Origin: Neobacillus soli NBRC 102451
Lineage (GTDB): Bacteria > Bacillota > Bacilli > Bacillales > Cytobacillaceae
DNA: 64,000 nt
Reading direction: 5' to 3'
Assembly: GCF_001591665.1 (NCBI RefSeq)
Contig: NZ_BCVI01000058.1
Location: 1-64,000, forward strand
Part shown: in pieces, positions 9,936-18,793 of the stretch
Position numbering within the stretch: the first letter of the stretch is position 1
Layout of the letters: every line of letters begins with the position of its first letter
Program-made: the position numbers and the translations under genes
Notes under the pieces: model-generated
Seen by the model: the letters and a program-made list of their open reading frames with translations, nothing else
Database searches by the model: none
Told to the model about the DNA's origin: nothing

Positions 9936-9969
9936 GCAATTCTTCATTTAAAGAAGGATTGCCTTTTTT
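9936..9969 (+). terminator. Rho-independent terminator after the response regulator
   Basis: GCAATTCTTC pairs with GAAGGATTGC around ATTTAAA, followed by six T. It ends the kinase-regulator transcript. Confidence 0.8.
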
Positions 9970-10287
9970 ACATTTTTGGGACATGGAATCACCATACTTA
10001 ACTTGTTTTTTCCATTTGCACTGCTGTTTTTTGAATATCTCGATTACTCCAATTGGTGATTCATACTCTAATTTAAGATAGCAACGATTAGCAACTTAAA
10101 TGTCCAAAATGGGGGATGGAAGGGAAAATCACTATGGACTTGAATGATGTTAATAACGACTCCATTTCCAACCTTTTAAAAAAATAATCTCTTCATTTCA
10201 CTCCTTTCTACCAAATTGCCATTTTTGCACTTGTCAAAATAAAGGTTTCTGTTATAATGTGGTTGGAATAAAATTTAATAGCTAGAA

Positions 10288-10378
10288 TTGTAGGGGGACC
10301 GGTGTTGCCGGTTGAGATAGCATCCTTAAGATGCTGACTCTTAGAACCTGATCTGGTTGAAACCAGCGGAGGGAACAT
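10288..10378 (+). promoter_or_regulatory. TPP riboswitch (THI element)
   Basis: The conserved TPP aptamer pieces appear in order: GGGG stem start (10293), GTTGAGAT (~10311), ACTCTTAGAACCTGATCTGG (~10337-10356) and CCAGCGGAGGGAAC (10363-10376). A terminator hairpin follows at 10411-10440. Binding of thiamine pyrophosphate should switch off the downstream uptake operon. Confidence 0.95.
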
Positions 10379-10410
10379 GTTCTTAAACAATTGATATTGT
10401 TTGCTTATAT

Positions 10411-10441
10411 GCGCCCTGGGTTCTCCCCTAGGGCGCTTTTA
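10411..10441 (+). terminator. Riboswitch-controlled terminator
   Basis: GCGCCCTGGG pairs with CCTAGGGCGC, followed by TTTTAT. It sits between the TPP aptamer and thiY as the expression platform. Confidence 0.9.
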
Positions 10442-10464
10442 TTATGTACATAGGAGGAAGAGGA

Positions 10465-11460
10465 ATGAAGAAGTGGTTAATCGTATTATGTTCATTATTC
10501 ATGATTGCGGGCTGTAGCAATTCAAATTCAGCATCAGAATCGAAAAAGAAAGACAAGCAATCTCTGAAAAAGGTATCTGTCGTACTAGATTGGACACCAA
10601 ACACGAATCATACCGGTTTATATGTGGCAAAAGAAAAAGGCTATTTTAAAGACGAAGGATTAGATGTGGATATCATTATGCCAGGTGATGCTGGAGCAGA
10701 TCAACTTGTGGCTTCAGGTAAAGCAGAGTTTGGCGTAAGCTATCAGGAATCGATCACACAAGCTCGCATACAAGGGGTTCCACTTGTTTCCATCGCAGCC
10801 GTTATTCAACACAATACATCTGGTTTTGCCTCACCAGCTTCAAAAAACATTGTTTCACCAAAGGACTTTGCAGGGAAAACATACGGTGGCTGGGGCTCAC
10901 CTGTTGAAAAATCGGTTATTTCTTCCTTAATGAAAAAAGAAAATGCCGATGTAAATAAAGTTTCGATTGTCAATATGGGAGATACTGATTTCTTTACAGC
11001 TGTGAAACGAGACATCGATTTCGCATGGATTTATTATGCCTGGACTGGTGTTGAGGCAGAGTTACGTGGAGAAAAGCTCAATATGGTATATCTAACAGAC
11101 TACTCTGATAAACTCGATTATTACACACCAGTTCTCGCAACGAATGAAAACATGATAAAAGAAAACCCAGATACAGTAAAAGCTTTTGTAAAAGCTGCTT
11201 CCAAAGGCTATGAATTTGCAATTAAACATCCATCCGATGCTGCCGACATTTTAATTAAGGCAGTGCCTGACTTGGATCCAAAGCTTGTTAAGAAAAGTCA
11301 AGAATGGCTGGCCTCTAAATATCAGGATGATGCATCAAGATGGGGCGAGCAAAAACAAAAAGTCTGGGAAAACTATGCTTCATGGATGTTTGAAAATGGA
11401 CTTCTAGAGAAAAAGCTTGACGCTAAAACAGCATTTACAGATCAATTTTTACCACAATAA
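10465..11460 (+). CDS. thiY: Thiamine-precursor (hydroxymethylpyrimidine-type) ABC transporter lipoprotein
   Basis: 331 residues with a lipoprotein signal: hydrophobic stretch then the lipobox LFMIAGC, so Cys17 is the lipidated residue. The rest is an NMT1/THI5-like solute-binding domain (VVLDWTPNTNHTGLYVAKEKG, later IVNMGDTDFF). ThiY proteins capture formylaminopyrimidine/HMP breakdown products of thiamine outside the membrane. I use ATG 10465 because AGGAGGAAGAGG lies just before it; the ATG at 10444 has none. It is the first gene of a TPP-riboswitch operon with the MTH1187-type gene, thiX, thiZ and a TatD-like gene. Confidence 0.92.
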   Translation: MKKWLIVLCSLFMIAGCSNSNSASESKKKDKQSLKKVSVVLDWTPNTNHTGLYVAKEKGYFKDEGLDVDIIMPGDAGADQLVASGKAEFGVSYQESITQARIQGVPLVSIAAVIQHNTSGFASPASKNIVSPKDFAGKTYGGWGSPVEKSVISSLMKKENADVNKVSIVNMGDTDFFTAVKRDIDFAWIYYAWTGVEAELRGEKLNMVYLTDYSDKLDYYTPVLATNENMIKENPDTVKAFVKAASKGYEFAIKHPSDAADILIKAVPDLDPKLVKKSQEWLASKYQDDASRWGEQKQKVWENYASWMFENGLLEKKLDAKTAFTDQFLPQ

Positions 11461-11472
11461 GGGGATAATGAA

Positions 11473-11763
11473 ATGACAAATTCACTGATCAGTATTCAAA
11501 TCATACCAAAAACAAAAGATGGCGAAAGTGTTATTCCGTATGTAGATGAAGCAATTCGAGTGATTCAAGAGTCTGGGGTAAAATTCGAGGTACATCCTCT
11601 TGAAACCACAATGGAGGGCGATTTACAGCAATTGCTGCAGGTGATCACGAAAATGAATGATCGCATGATAGAAATTGGCAGCAGTAACGTTATCTCGCAA
11701 ATAAAAGTATTGTACCAGCCATCAGGCATCTCCATGGGTCAGCTTACGGAGAAATATAGATAA
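11473..11763 (+). CDS. MTH1187/YkoF-type thiamine-binding protein
   Basis: 96 residues of the small ferredoxin-like fold family (DUF77, MTH1187): ISIQIIPKTKDGESVIPYVD, EVHPLETTMEGDL and a C-terminal LYQPSGISMGQ. Members bind thiamine or hydroxymethylpyrimidine in the cytosol. It sits between thiY and thiX, overlaps the thiX start by one base and shares the TPP riboswitch. A storage or relay role for the imported pyrimidine is likely. Confidence 0.85.
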   Translation: MTNSLISIQIIPKTKDGESVIPYVDEAIRVIQESGVKFEVHPLETTMEGDLQQLLQVITKMNDRMIEIGSSNVISQIKVLYQPSGISMGQLTEKYR

Positions 11764-12524
11764 TGATGAAAATCATAGCGAAAGGGTGGAGACCGTTATT
11801 GGTTCTCCTCCTTTTATTCATTGTATGGGAAACGGTTGCGATTAAATCTAGAGTTCCAGATTGGCTTTTACCCACTCCGACAAAAATATTTTATGAGGGT
11901 TTCAATGGTTGGGCTAACTTTTATCCAGATTTATTGTCAACGATCAAATTATCCTTACTCGGATTTGCCTTAGGTTTATTAATCGGGTTACTTACAGCTA
12001 TTCTATTGCACTTGCTCCCTTTCATTCGGGAATCGATTTACCCGTTGCTAATCATCTCACAAAACATTCCTATTATCGTCCTAGCTCCTCTTTTAGTGAT
12101 TTGGTTTGGCTTTGGATTATTACCAAAAATGATCGTCATCACTCTCGTTTGCTTTTTTCCCATCACCGTTGCTGCATTAGATGGATTTAAGCAAACTTCC
12201 AATGAGTTAAAGCATTACATGATTATGGCAGGAGCATCGAATAAGCAATTATTTTGGAAGCTAGAGCTTCCCTATGCCCTTCCTTCCCTATTTTCAGGTT
12301 TAAAGATATCCGCTACTTACAGTGTCATGGGTGCAGTTATTTCCGAATGGCTTGGAGCAAAAGATGGTATCGGTGTTTATATGACCCTCGCCTCTTCATC
12401 CTTCCGTACAGATAGAGTTTTTGTAGCCATATTTTCTATTGTGGCATTAAGTTTATTATTTTTTTCTATCATCGTTCTGATTGAACGCTGGCTCGTTCGG
12501 TGGCAGTTGAAAGGGGCGAAATGA
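11763..12524 (+). CDS. thiX: Thiamine-precursor ABC transporter permease
   Basis: 253 residues with about six membrane helices, of the BPD_transp_1/TauC-like permease type. The EAA loop that contacts the ATPase is visible (HYMIMAGASNKQLFWKLELP). Neighbours give the role: it partners ThiY (lipoprotein) and ThiZ (ATPase). Its end overlaps the thiZ start as ATGA. Confidence 0.92.
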   Translation: MMKIIAKGWRPLLVLLLLFIVWETVAIKSRVPDWLLPTPTKIFYEGFNGWANFYPDLLSTIKLSLLGFALGLLIGLLTAILLHLLPFIRESIYPLLIISQNIPIIVLAPLLVIWFGFGLLPKMIVITLVCFFPITVAALDGFKQTSNELKHYMIMAGASNKQLFWKLELPYALPSLFSGLKISATYSVMGAVISEWLGAKDGIGVYMTLASSSFRTDRVFVAIFSIVALSLLFFSIIVLIERWLVRWQLKGAK

Positions 12525-13267
12525 AAGTGAGTCATCTTACCGTTTCAAATATTTCTAAGAAATTTGACAAGAATGAAGTGATCAAGAATCTCGCATTCAC
12601 AATTGATAAGAATGAGTTTGTTTCGATTATTGGGCCATCTGGTAGTGGGAAAAGTACGATCTTCAGTCTTATCGGAGGAATCCTCTCACCAGATCAAGGA
12701 ACCATTCACTTAGATCATCAAGTCATTAACGGAAAACGGGGGTTTATTAGCTATATGCCACAAACCCCTTCTCTCCTTCCTTGGAGAACGATTGTCGAAA
12801 ATGTATTGCTTGGGCAAGAGCTTCAAGGAAAAAAAGAAAAAAAAGCAGCATTAGAAATGATTGATATTGCTGGATTAACGGGTTACGAAAATGCTTACCC
12901 TCATGAATTATCAGGTGGTATGAAACAAAGGGCATCCTTTATTCGCGCATTATTAAGTCCACAATCCATCATTTGCTTAGACGAACCTTTTTCAGCCTTA
13001 GATGAATTAACACGACTTGATATGCAAAAATGGCTATTATCGATTTGGGAAGAACATCGAAGAACCATCCTTTTTGTGACACATAATATTGAAGAAGCAT
13101 TATTTCTATCTGACCGAATTATTGTTTTATCCAATAAACCTTCTCAGGTGGCTGCCGAATTTCAAGTTCCTTTTTCACGTCCAAGAGAGGAGAGTCTATT
13201 TCTAGAAGACGAGTTCTTAGAATGGAAAAGGAAAATTTACTATTCTCTCAAAAAAACAGGAGAGTGA
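12521..13267 (+). CDS. thiZ: Thiamine-precursor ABC transporter ATPase
   Basis: 248 residues. Walker A GPSGSGKST, signature LSGGMKQR, Walker B IICLDEPFSALD and the H-loop FVTHNIEEA are all present. I start at ATG 12521, overlapping the thiX stop, instead of the earlier ATG at 12500 inside thiX. It powers uptake of thiamine-derived pyrimidines with ThiX and ThiY. Confidence 0.92.
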   Translation: MKVSHLTVSNISKKFDKNEVIKNLAFTIDKNEFVSIIGPSGSGKSTIFSLIGGILSPDQGTIHLDHQVINGKRGFISYMPQTPSLLPWRTIVENVLLGQELQGKKEKKAALEMIDIAGLTGYENAYPHELSGGMKQRASFIRALLSPQSIICLDEPFSALDELTRLDMQKWLLSIWEEHRRTILFVTHNIEEALFLSDRIIVLSNKPSQVAAEFQVPFSRPREESLFLEDEFLEWKRKIYYSLKKTGE

Positions 13268-13272
13268 TTACG

Positions 13273-14046
13273 TTGCTAAAAATGATTGATGCACATATTC
13301 ATTTAGATCATTATAACGATCAAGAAATGAAGGATATCATTGAAAGGGACTCATCTCTAGAAGCACTAATATCCGTTTCTTTTGATTTAGAATCAAGTAA
13401 AAAAAATAAAGATCTTGCCAACATATACTTAAAGGTGAAGCCAGCTTTCGGCTATCATCCTGAACAAACGCCCCCTACGGAGAAACAAATGGATGAACTT
13501 TTTAGTTGGATAAAGAGCCATCAAAATGACATGGTCGCAGTTGGTGAAGTAGGGCTTCCATATTATTTAGGAAAAGAACAAAAACTAACGACTCTTCAAC
13601 GTAGCCAATACATTGAACTATTAGAAGCATTTATTAAACTAAGTAAGGAATTAGAAAAACCTATCGTCCTTCATGCTGTTTATGAAGATGCACCCATCGT
13701 TTGTGATCTTTTGGAGAGATACTCCCTTCCAAAAGCCCATTTCCATTGGTTCAAAGGTGATTCCAAAACGATCCTCCGAATGGCAGAAAACGGGTACTAC
13801 ATTTCTGTCACGCCCGATGTTTTGTATGAGGAGGAAATTCAACATCTCGTTCAATCCTATCCACTTCAGCAAATCATGGTCGAAACAGATGGTCCATGGC
13901 CTTTTGAAGGACCTTTCACTGGAAAGATGACCCATCCTTCCATGATGAAAGAATCTATTAAAACCATATCCCAAATTAAGAAGCTTTCAATAGTTGAGGT
14001 ATGTCATCACATTTTTCATAATTCTAAATCATTCTTTTCTATTTAA
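13273..14046 (+). CDS. TatD-like metal-dependent hydrolase in the thiamine operon
   Basis: About 257 residues. The TatD/amidohydrolase metal ligands are all there: HIHLDH near the N-terminus, Glu in VAVGEVGLPY, His in IVLHAV, His in HFHWFKGD and Asp in MVETDGPWP. TatD proteins are DNases/hydrolases, but this one is the last gene of a TPP-riboswitch uptake operon. A job on the imported pyrimidine, for example deformylation or amide cleavage like YlmB, is a reasonable inference. The TTG at 13273 lies 6 bases past the thiZ stop; ATG 13282 is the alternative. Confidence 0.8.
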   Translation: MLKMIDAHIHLDHYNDQEMKDIIERDSSLEALISVSFDLESSKKNKDLANIYLKVKPAFGYHPEQTPPTEKQMDELFSWIKSHQNDMVAVGEVGLPYYLGKEQKLTTLQRSQYIELLEAFIKLSKELEKPIVLHAVYEDAPIVCDLLERYSLPKAHFHWFKGDSKTILRMAENGYYISVTPDVLYEEEIQHLVQSYPLQQIMVETDGPWPFEGPFTGKMTHPSMMKESIKTISQIKKLSIVEVCHHIFHNSKSFFSI

Positions 14047-14156
14047 GAAAGAAGGAATACTCATTTCTCTTTTTAATAGGTCAATATCAAAAACCAAGAG
14101 AGATAGGAATAGCGCTTACGCCGTTTAGCCATAAAGTATCTCCCCTCGAAAATAAG

Positions 14157-14206
14157 GGCCGGACCCCCACTACGTTAATGCTTTTCTGCACTGGGGGTCG
14201 GCACCA
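14157..14206. repeat. Copy of the hairpin repeat
   Basis: GGCCGGACCCCC and CTGGGGGTCGGCACC surround ACTACGTTAATGCTTTTC. The flank CAACTTTC is shared with the copy near 23790. It ends 7 bp before the frameshifted sortase end. Confidence 0.7.
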
Positions 14207-14212
14207 ACTTTC

Positions 14213-14816
14213 TTAGTTCTTTAATTTTTCCGATACTAAATCAGCGACAAGGATGTACCGTTTAGGGACATTTCCCGATGAAACCAAATGGGTAACAGGT
14301 TGTTACCGTTAATGTGCTTTTTGGTTTCGGTACAATTACCGTCCGATCGTCTTGGTTAACAATCCTTACTTTCCTTATTTTATACAAAAATTCACCAGCG
14401 TCCGTTGTGACGATTAGCTCATCATTTATGCCTACATCTCCAAGTCCTCGAAAAACAGTATCCCGATGCCCGGATAAAACCGAATTATTGTTATCACCCG
14501 GAAGGACGCTATGCTCAAAGTGTCCAACACCCTGTTTTAGCACGTCTGGATTGGTTCCTTCTAGGATTGGAAGGGAGCGATTTAATTTAGGGATGGTAAG
14601 AACCCCGATTTTTTCACCATGGACAGGTTTGCTTTTATATAATTTTTCCTTTTTTATCGGTTCGCTTTGGTCATTAAAGTAGCTTGGGGTGATTTCTGGT
14701 TTAGAATAAGCCGAAAATCCCCGATTCAGCCAGTAAAGGTTATAGCTGAAAATAGTTACACCAATAAAAATCGCCGCAAGGGAAGCGATTTTTCTCCACC
14801 TTTTTTGATTACGCAT
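14213..14816 (-). pseudogene. Class D-type sortase, frameshifted just before the catalytic Arg
   Basis: It has an N-terminal membrane anchor (SLAAIFIGVTIFSYNLYWL) and then a sortase domain. Catalytic His is in VLSGHRDTVF and catalytic Cys in LTVTTCYPFGF. The first frame stops at 14262 right after FIGKCP. One extra base there shifts into KRYILVADLVSEKLK, which supplies the expected Arg and C-terminal strand, ending at 14213. The ATG at 14816 overlaps the stop of the upstream LPNTA protein (ATGCGTAA). Sortases of this kind anchor wall proteins. As written the enzyme lacks its active-site Arg. Confidence 0.8.
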
Positions 14817-15098
14817 TCTCGTTTTTTCTTGAGTAACGGTAGAAAGCAAAACCCGCAAAAATTAGCAGTAAACTTACCATGATATTTAAACCAAAAGGAG
14901 AAGCGGTATTTGGCAATTTATTTTCATGTAACTTTTTGGTTAAATTCACCAGCAATATCACCCACACCGACTAAATTTTGTCCGGCTTGTAGTAGTGAAG
15001 TCGTTTTTTATATTTCCTATAATCTTCCTATGAAATTCTCTTTCGGTTCCATTCTTCTCTGCTGGGACCTAAAGTAATTGTTTATTTGATAATTTAAC
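14809..15098 (-). pseudogene. Decayed LPNTA-anchored surface protein, C-terminal remnant
   Basis: Reading leftward, patches in different frames spell ITLGP, then KNGTEREFHRKIIGN, then LLQAGQNLVGVGDIAGEF, then NKLPNTAS followed by a hydrophobic helix (LNIMVSLLLIFAGFAFY) and a basic tail (RYSRKNENA, stop at 14809). LPNTA plus helix plus basic tail is a sortase sorting signal of the SrtC/SrtD type. At least three frame changes occur in 290 bp and no long N-terminus remains. It is the natural substrate partner of the adjacent sortase. Confidence 0.7.
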
Positions 15099-15104
15099 TT
15101 CCAA

Positions 15105-16298
15105 TTAAACTTGCATATTTTCTACAATCGTTGCGATTCCCATACCGCCTGCGATACATAGCGTTACTGCGCCATATTTCTTACCTGTACGTTCGAGCTC
15201 ATGCACTAACTTTGTCAATAGTATTGCACCTGTTGCACCAATCGGATGCCCCATCGCAATGGCTCCTCCGTTTGGATTCACCTTTCTATAATCAAGACCT
15301 AACTCATTTACACAGGCAACTGCTTGTGATGCAAACGCTTCGTTCAATTCCACTACATCCAAATCCGCTATCGACAAATTAGTTTGCTTCAATGCCTTTT
15401 GCATCGCATATACAGGTCCCATTCCCATCAACTCAGGTGCACACCCTACAGAAGCTTGGGAGATGATTCTTGCTTTTGGTTTGTACCCACGTTTTAATGC
15501 TTCCTTTTCGGACATTACTAATAATGCCGCCGCTCCATCATTACGACCGCTCGCATTTCCAGCAGTTACCGTGCCACCTTCTTTGAAAACTGGCTTTAGC
15601 GATGCCAACTTTTCTAATGTTGTTTCTCTTGGGTGCTCGTCTACTTTAAACTCTACGATACCTTTACGAGTTTTCACTGGATAGGGTGCAATCTCTTTTT
15701 CAAAATATCCTTTTTCTATCGCATTTTTCGTTTTTTCCTGACTACTTAATGCGAATTCATCTTGTGCTTCTCGTGAAACTCCATACTTTTCTGCTATATT
15801 TTCTGCTGTTATCCCCATATTCAAATCACCATAAATTTCCCTCGGCTGGGAGCCAGGCTGACTTGCAGTATTCGGATCTTTCAGTGAAACATCCCCTGAT
15901 TTTGTACCAAAACGCACGCTATTTACATAGTACGGTGCAGTACTCATTGACTCCGCTCCACCAGCAATGATAATATCGCTTAACCCTGTTTGAATTTGTT
16001 GCATAGCAGAATTTACGGCTTGTACACCTGACCCACATTGTCGATGAATGGTATACCCTGGAATTTCTACAGGAATTCCTGCACGAAGCATCGCTACTCT
16101 TGCTAAGTTGGATACATCTGCACTTTGTTTTGCTTGCCCTAAAATGACTTCTTCCACAGCAGTTTTTTCTAGATCTGTGCGACGTATCAATTCTTCTATT
16201 ACATGTGATCCGAGAAAATCTACTGTTTCATTGCCAATGCTACCGCCAAGTTTTCCTATTGCCGTACGTACAGCATCTACGATTACTACATTTTCCAT
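15105..16298 (-). CDS. pcaF: Thiolase, probable 3-oxoadipyl-CoA thiolase
   Basis: 397 residues with complete thiolase active site: nucleophile Cys88 (HRQCGSGVQA), His in MGHPIGATGA and Cys in AVTLCIAGGMG. It starts MENVVIVDAVRTAIGKLGG. In a beta-ketoadipate operon the last step is thiolysis of 3-oxoadipyl-CoA to succinyl-CoA and acetyl-CoA, so the PcaF role follows from context; by sequence alone acetyl-CoA acetyltransferase is equally possible. It is the last gene of the leftward operon, 15 bp after the cycloisomerase. Confidence 0.88.
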   Translation of the reverse strand: MENVVIVDAVRTAIGKLGGSIGNETVDFLGSHVIEELIRRTDLEKTAVEEVILGQAKQSADVSNLARVAMLRAGIPVEIPGYTIHRQCGSGVQAVNSAMQQIQTGLSDIIIAGGAESMSTAPYYVNSVRFGTKSGDVSLKDPNTASQPGSQPREIYGDLNMGITAENIAEKYGVSREAQDEFALSSQEKTKNAIEKGYFEKEIAPYPVKTRKGIVEFKVDEHPRETTLEKLASLKPVFKEGGTVTAGNASGRNDGAAALLVMSEKEALKRGYKPKARIISQASVGCAPELMGMGPVYAMQKALKQTNLSIADLDVVELNEAFASQAVACVNELGLDYRKVNPNGGAIAMGHPIGATGAILLTKLVHELERTGKKYGAVTLCIAGGMGIATIVENMQV

Positions 16299-16313
16299 TT
16301 CATCATCTCCACA

Positions 16314-17429
16314 CTACAGACTTCTGGCATAATGTTTCACTTTTTCACGATCAATTTCTACACCGAAACCAGGACCGTTCGGTATGATGACTTCAAAGTT
16401 TTCAAATTTAATAGGTTCCAAAGTAAGATCATCTTTAAATAATAATGGACCGAATATTTCTGTGCCGAATTTTATCTCTGGAATTGTTGCATATATTTGC
16501 GCACAAATGGCTGTTCCTAAGCTCGACTCAATCATCGTACCGCCATACAACCCAATTCCTGCTGCTTCTGCAATGCCTGCTACTTTCTTTGTTTGTGTTA
16601 ATCCTCCAGCTTTACACGGCTTCAGCGCAATGCAATTTCCTGCACGGTGTTTCGTAATTTGGAACACATCTTGTATGCTGTTTGCTGCTTCATCTGCCAT
16701 TATTGGTACATTAAACTTAGCTGTAAGCCTAGACATGCCTTCGAAATTCCATGTCGGCAACGGTTGTTCCACCATTGAAACGCCACCATCTTCTAAGGCG
16801 GCGATACAATAATTTGCCGTATCCTCATCCCATGCTTGGTTGACATCGACTGTAATGCGCGCCTCATCTCCAACTGCTTGTTTAATCTGCCGGACGTGCT
16901 CTACATTTTTAAACGGATCGCCTTTTCCAATTTTCAATTTGAATATATTGTGTCGCTTTTGGTGCAAAAATTCTTTCGCTTCTTCAATATCTTTTGCGGT
17001 ATCCCCACTCGCTAACGTCCATGCAATTGGTAATGAAGTATGGATTTGGCCTCCGAATAATTCAAACGCCGGTATATTTTTACTGCGGGCTGCTAAATCA
17101 ATAATCGCTGCCTCCACTACAGTTTTCGCAAAATTATTACCTCTAACTTGCTTCGATACTTCATACATAATTTTGTCAAAGTGAATAGGATCTTTCCCAA
17201 TTACGAGTGGTGCAATATACGCGTCAATATTCGCTTTAATCGCTTCCGGTGTAGACTCTCCATAAGAAGCACCCCCAATAGTAGCTACTTCAGACCAGCC
17301 TTCTCTTCCTTCTTCATCTCTGACACAACCTACAACAATCGATTGAGAGACAATCGTATGCATCGCCAATTGATGTGGGCGAATCGTTGGTAAATCTAAT
17401 ATATAAACATCAAAAGAACATATTTTCAT
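16314..17429 (-). CDS. catB: Muconate cycloisomerase (MLE-type enolase superfamily)
   Basis: 371 residues of the mandelate racemase/muconate-lactonizing family. Catalytic and metal residues are visible: Lys in FKLKIGKG, Asp in TVDVNQAWD, Glu in VEQPLP, Asp in MADEAA and Lys in IALKPCKAGG. It would convert cis,cis-muconate, the CatA product, to muconolactone in the cytosol. Its place between the CoA transferase and thiolase genes supports this over o-succinylbenzoate synthase or dipeptide epimerase roles. Confidence 0.88.
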   Translation of the reverse strand: MKICSFDVYILDLPTIRPHQLAMHTIVSQSIVVGCVRDEEGREGWSEVATIGGASYGESTPEAIKANIDAYIAPLVIGKDPIHFDKIMYEVSKQVRGNNFAKTVVEAAIIDLAARSKNIPAFELFGGQIHTSLPIAWTLASGDTAKDIEEAKEFLHQKRHNIFKLKIGKGDPFKNVEHVRQIKQAVGDEARITVDVNQAWDEDTANYCIAALEDGGVSMVEQPLPTWNFEGMSRLTAKFNVPIMADEAANSIQDVFQITKHRAGNCIALKPCKAGGLTQTKKVAGIAEAAGIGLYGGTMIESSLGTAICAQIYATIPEIKFGTEIFGPLLFKDDLTLEPIKFENFEVIIPNGPGFGVEIDREKVKHYARSL

Positions 17430-17454
17430 CAGGAACCAACTCTCTTCTATTTAA

Positions 17455-18093
17455 TTAATGTACAAAATCAGCTTCGGTTTTTGCTCGTACCTCTTCAATT
17501 GTGACACCCGGCATTAACTCCACTAGTCTCAATTGCTTATCTACTACTTCAAATACTGCAAGTTCTGTAAAAATCATATCGACATTTCTAGTGGAAGTAA
17601 TCGGGTATGTACACGTTTTTAACAGTTTACTACTGCCATCTTTTGACGTATGGCTCATTGTTACAAACACTTTCTTTGCACCGACTAGTAAATCCATCGC
17701 CCCGCCAACGCCCATAATATTCTTTCCAGGAACCGCCCAGTTTGCAATCACACCCGTTTGATCCACTTGAAGTGCTCCTAGAATCGCTACATCTACATGC
17801 CCCCCACGAATCATCGCAAAGGAATCCGAGCTATTGAAATAGGAAGCACCGATTGCTTCCCCAACTGGTAACTTCCCCGCATTGACGAGGTTCGGATCGA
17901 TATCTGCTTCTTCCACATCCGTTACTCCGAGTAGACCATTTTCCGTATGCATATAAATATCCGCTGCTTCCATATATTCTGCAACGAGCGTAGGAATACC
18001 AATTCCTAAATTTACGACACAAGGTCCTTTAAGTTCCGCAGCTACACGCTTTGCGATTAAATGCTGCATCTCTGTTTTACTCAATGTAGTCAT
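17455..18093 (-). CDS. pcaJ: 3-oxoadipate CoA-transferase subunit B
   Basis: 212 residues of the family I CoA-transferase beta subunit. Active-site Glu is in HTENGLLG. VNLGIGIPTLVAEY starts the fold and MGVGGAMDLLVGAKKV is the glycine-rich loop. It overlaps subunit A by 4 bases. It moves CoA from succinyl-CoA to 3-oxoadipate. Sequence alone cannot exclude acetoacetate as substrate; the operon argues for oxoadipate. Confidence 0.9.
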   Translation of the reverse strand: MTTLSKTEMQHLIAKRVAAELKGPCVVNLGIGIPTLVAEYMEAADIYMHTENGLLGVTDVEEADIDPNLVNAGKLPVGEAIGASYFNSSDSFAMIRGGHVDVAILGALQVDQTGVIANWAVPGKNIMGVGGAMDLLVGAKKVFVTMSHTSKDGSSKLLKTCTYPITSTRNVDMIFTELAVFEVVDKQLRLVELMPGVTIEEVRAKTEADFVH

Positions 18094-18776
18094 CTGTTCA
18101 TAACCCCTTCCTTCGTCAACACTTGCTGCGCTTTGATGATTGTATCGACATACAAAAATGGCGTGACGATTTCTTCAGGATTCAACTCGCCAGGTTCAAC
18201 GATTTCATCCACTTCTACGATTACTTTCTTTGCAGCAGTCGCCATGAGCGGGTTAAAGTTACGTGCTGTTTTGTAATACACGAGATTCCCTAGTGTATCT
18301 GCCTTATGTGCTCGAATCAGTGCAACATCTGCCCGAATTGCCTTTTCGAATATATACGTTACGCCATCAATCTCGCGTTCTTCTTTTCCTTTTGCAAGAT
18401 CGGTTCCAGCACCTGTCGTTGTATAATACCCTCCAAGGCCCGCTCCACCGGCTCGTAAAGATTCGGCTAACGTCCCTTGAGGAAGCAATTCCAGCTCAAT
18501 TTCTCCTTTTTGATACTTATCCCCGACATCCCGATTACTTGTAAAATAAGATCCTATCCCTTTTTTAATCTTGTTTTGATTGAGCAATATCCCAAGCCCT
18601 TTTCCTGATTCTCCAAGATTGTTACTAACAATCGTTAGATCTGTCACGTCTTTTTCAGTCAAGCCTTCTATTAATGAAAGAGGTGCCCCTATTAATCCAA
18701 AACCACCTACTAAAACGATATCGCCACTTTCTACACATGCCAAAGCCGCTTGAATATCACTTGTCACTTTTGACAT
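18090..18776 (-). CDS. pcaI: 3-oxoadipate CoA-transferase subunit A
   Basis: 228 residues of the alpha subunit. The CoA-binding signature VLVGGFGLIGAP lies near residues 21-32, with GGAGLGGYYTTTGAGTDLA further on. It pairs with the overlapping subunit B gene. It starts 17 bp after the CMD-protein gene with a GGAGGGAG site, within the leftward operon. Confidence 0.9.
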   Translation of the reverse strand: MSKVTSDIQAALACVESGDIVLVGGFGLIGAPLSLIEGLTEKDVTDLTIVSNNLGESGKGLGILLNQNKIKKGIGSYFTSNRDVGDKYQKGEIELELLPQGTLAESLRAGGAGLGGYYTTTGAGTDLAKGKEEREIDGVTYIFEKAIRADVALIRAHKADTLGNLVYYKTARNFNPLMATAAKKVIVEVDEIVEPGELNPEEIVTPFLYVDTIIKAQQVLTKEGVMNR

Positions 18777-18793
18777 CTTAACTTACTCCCTCC

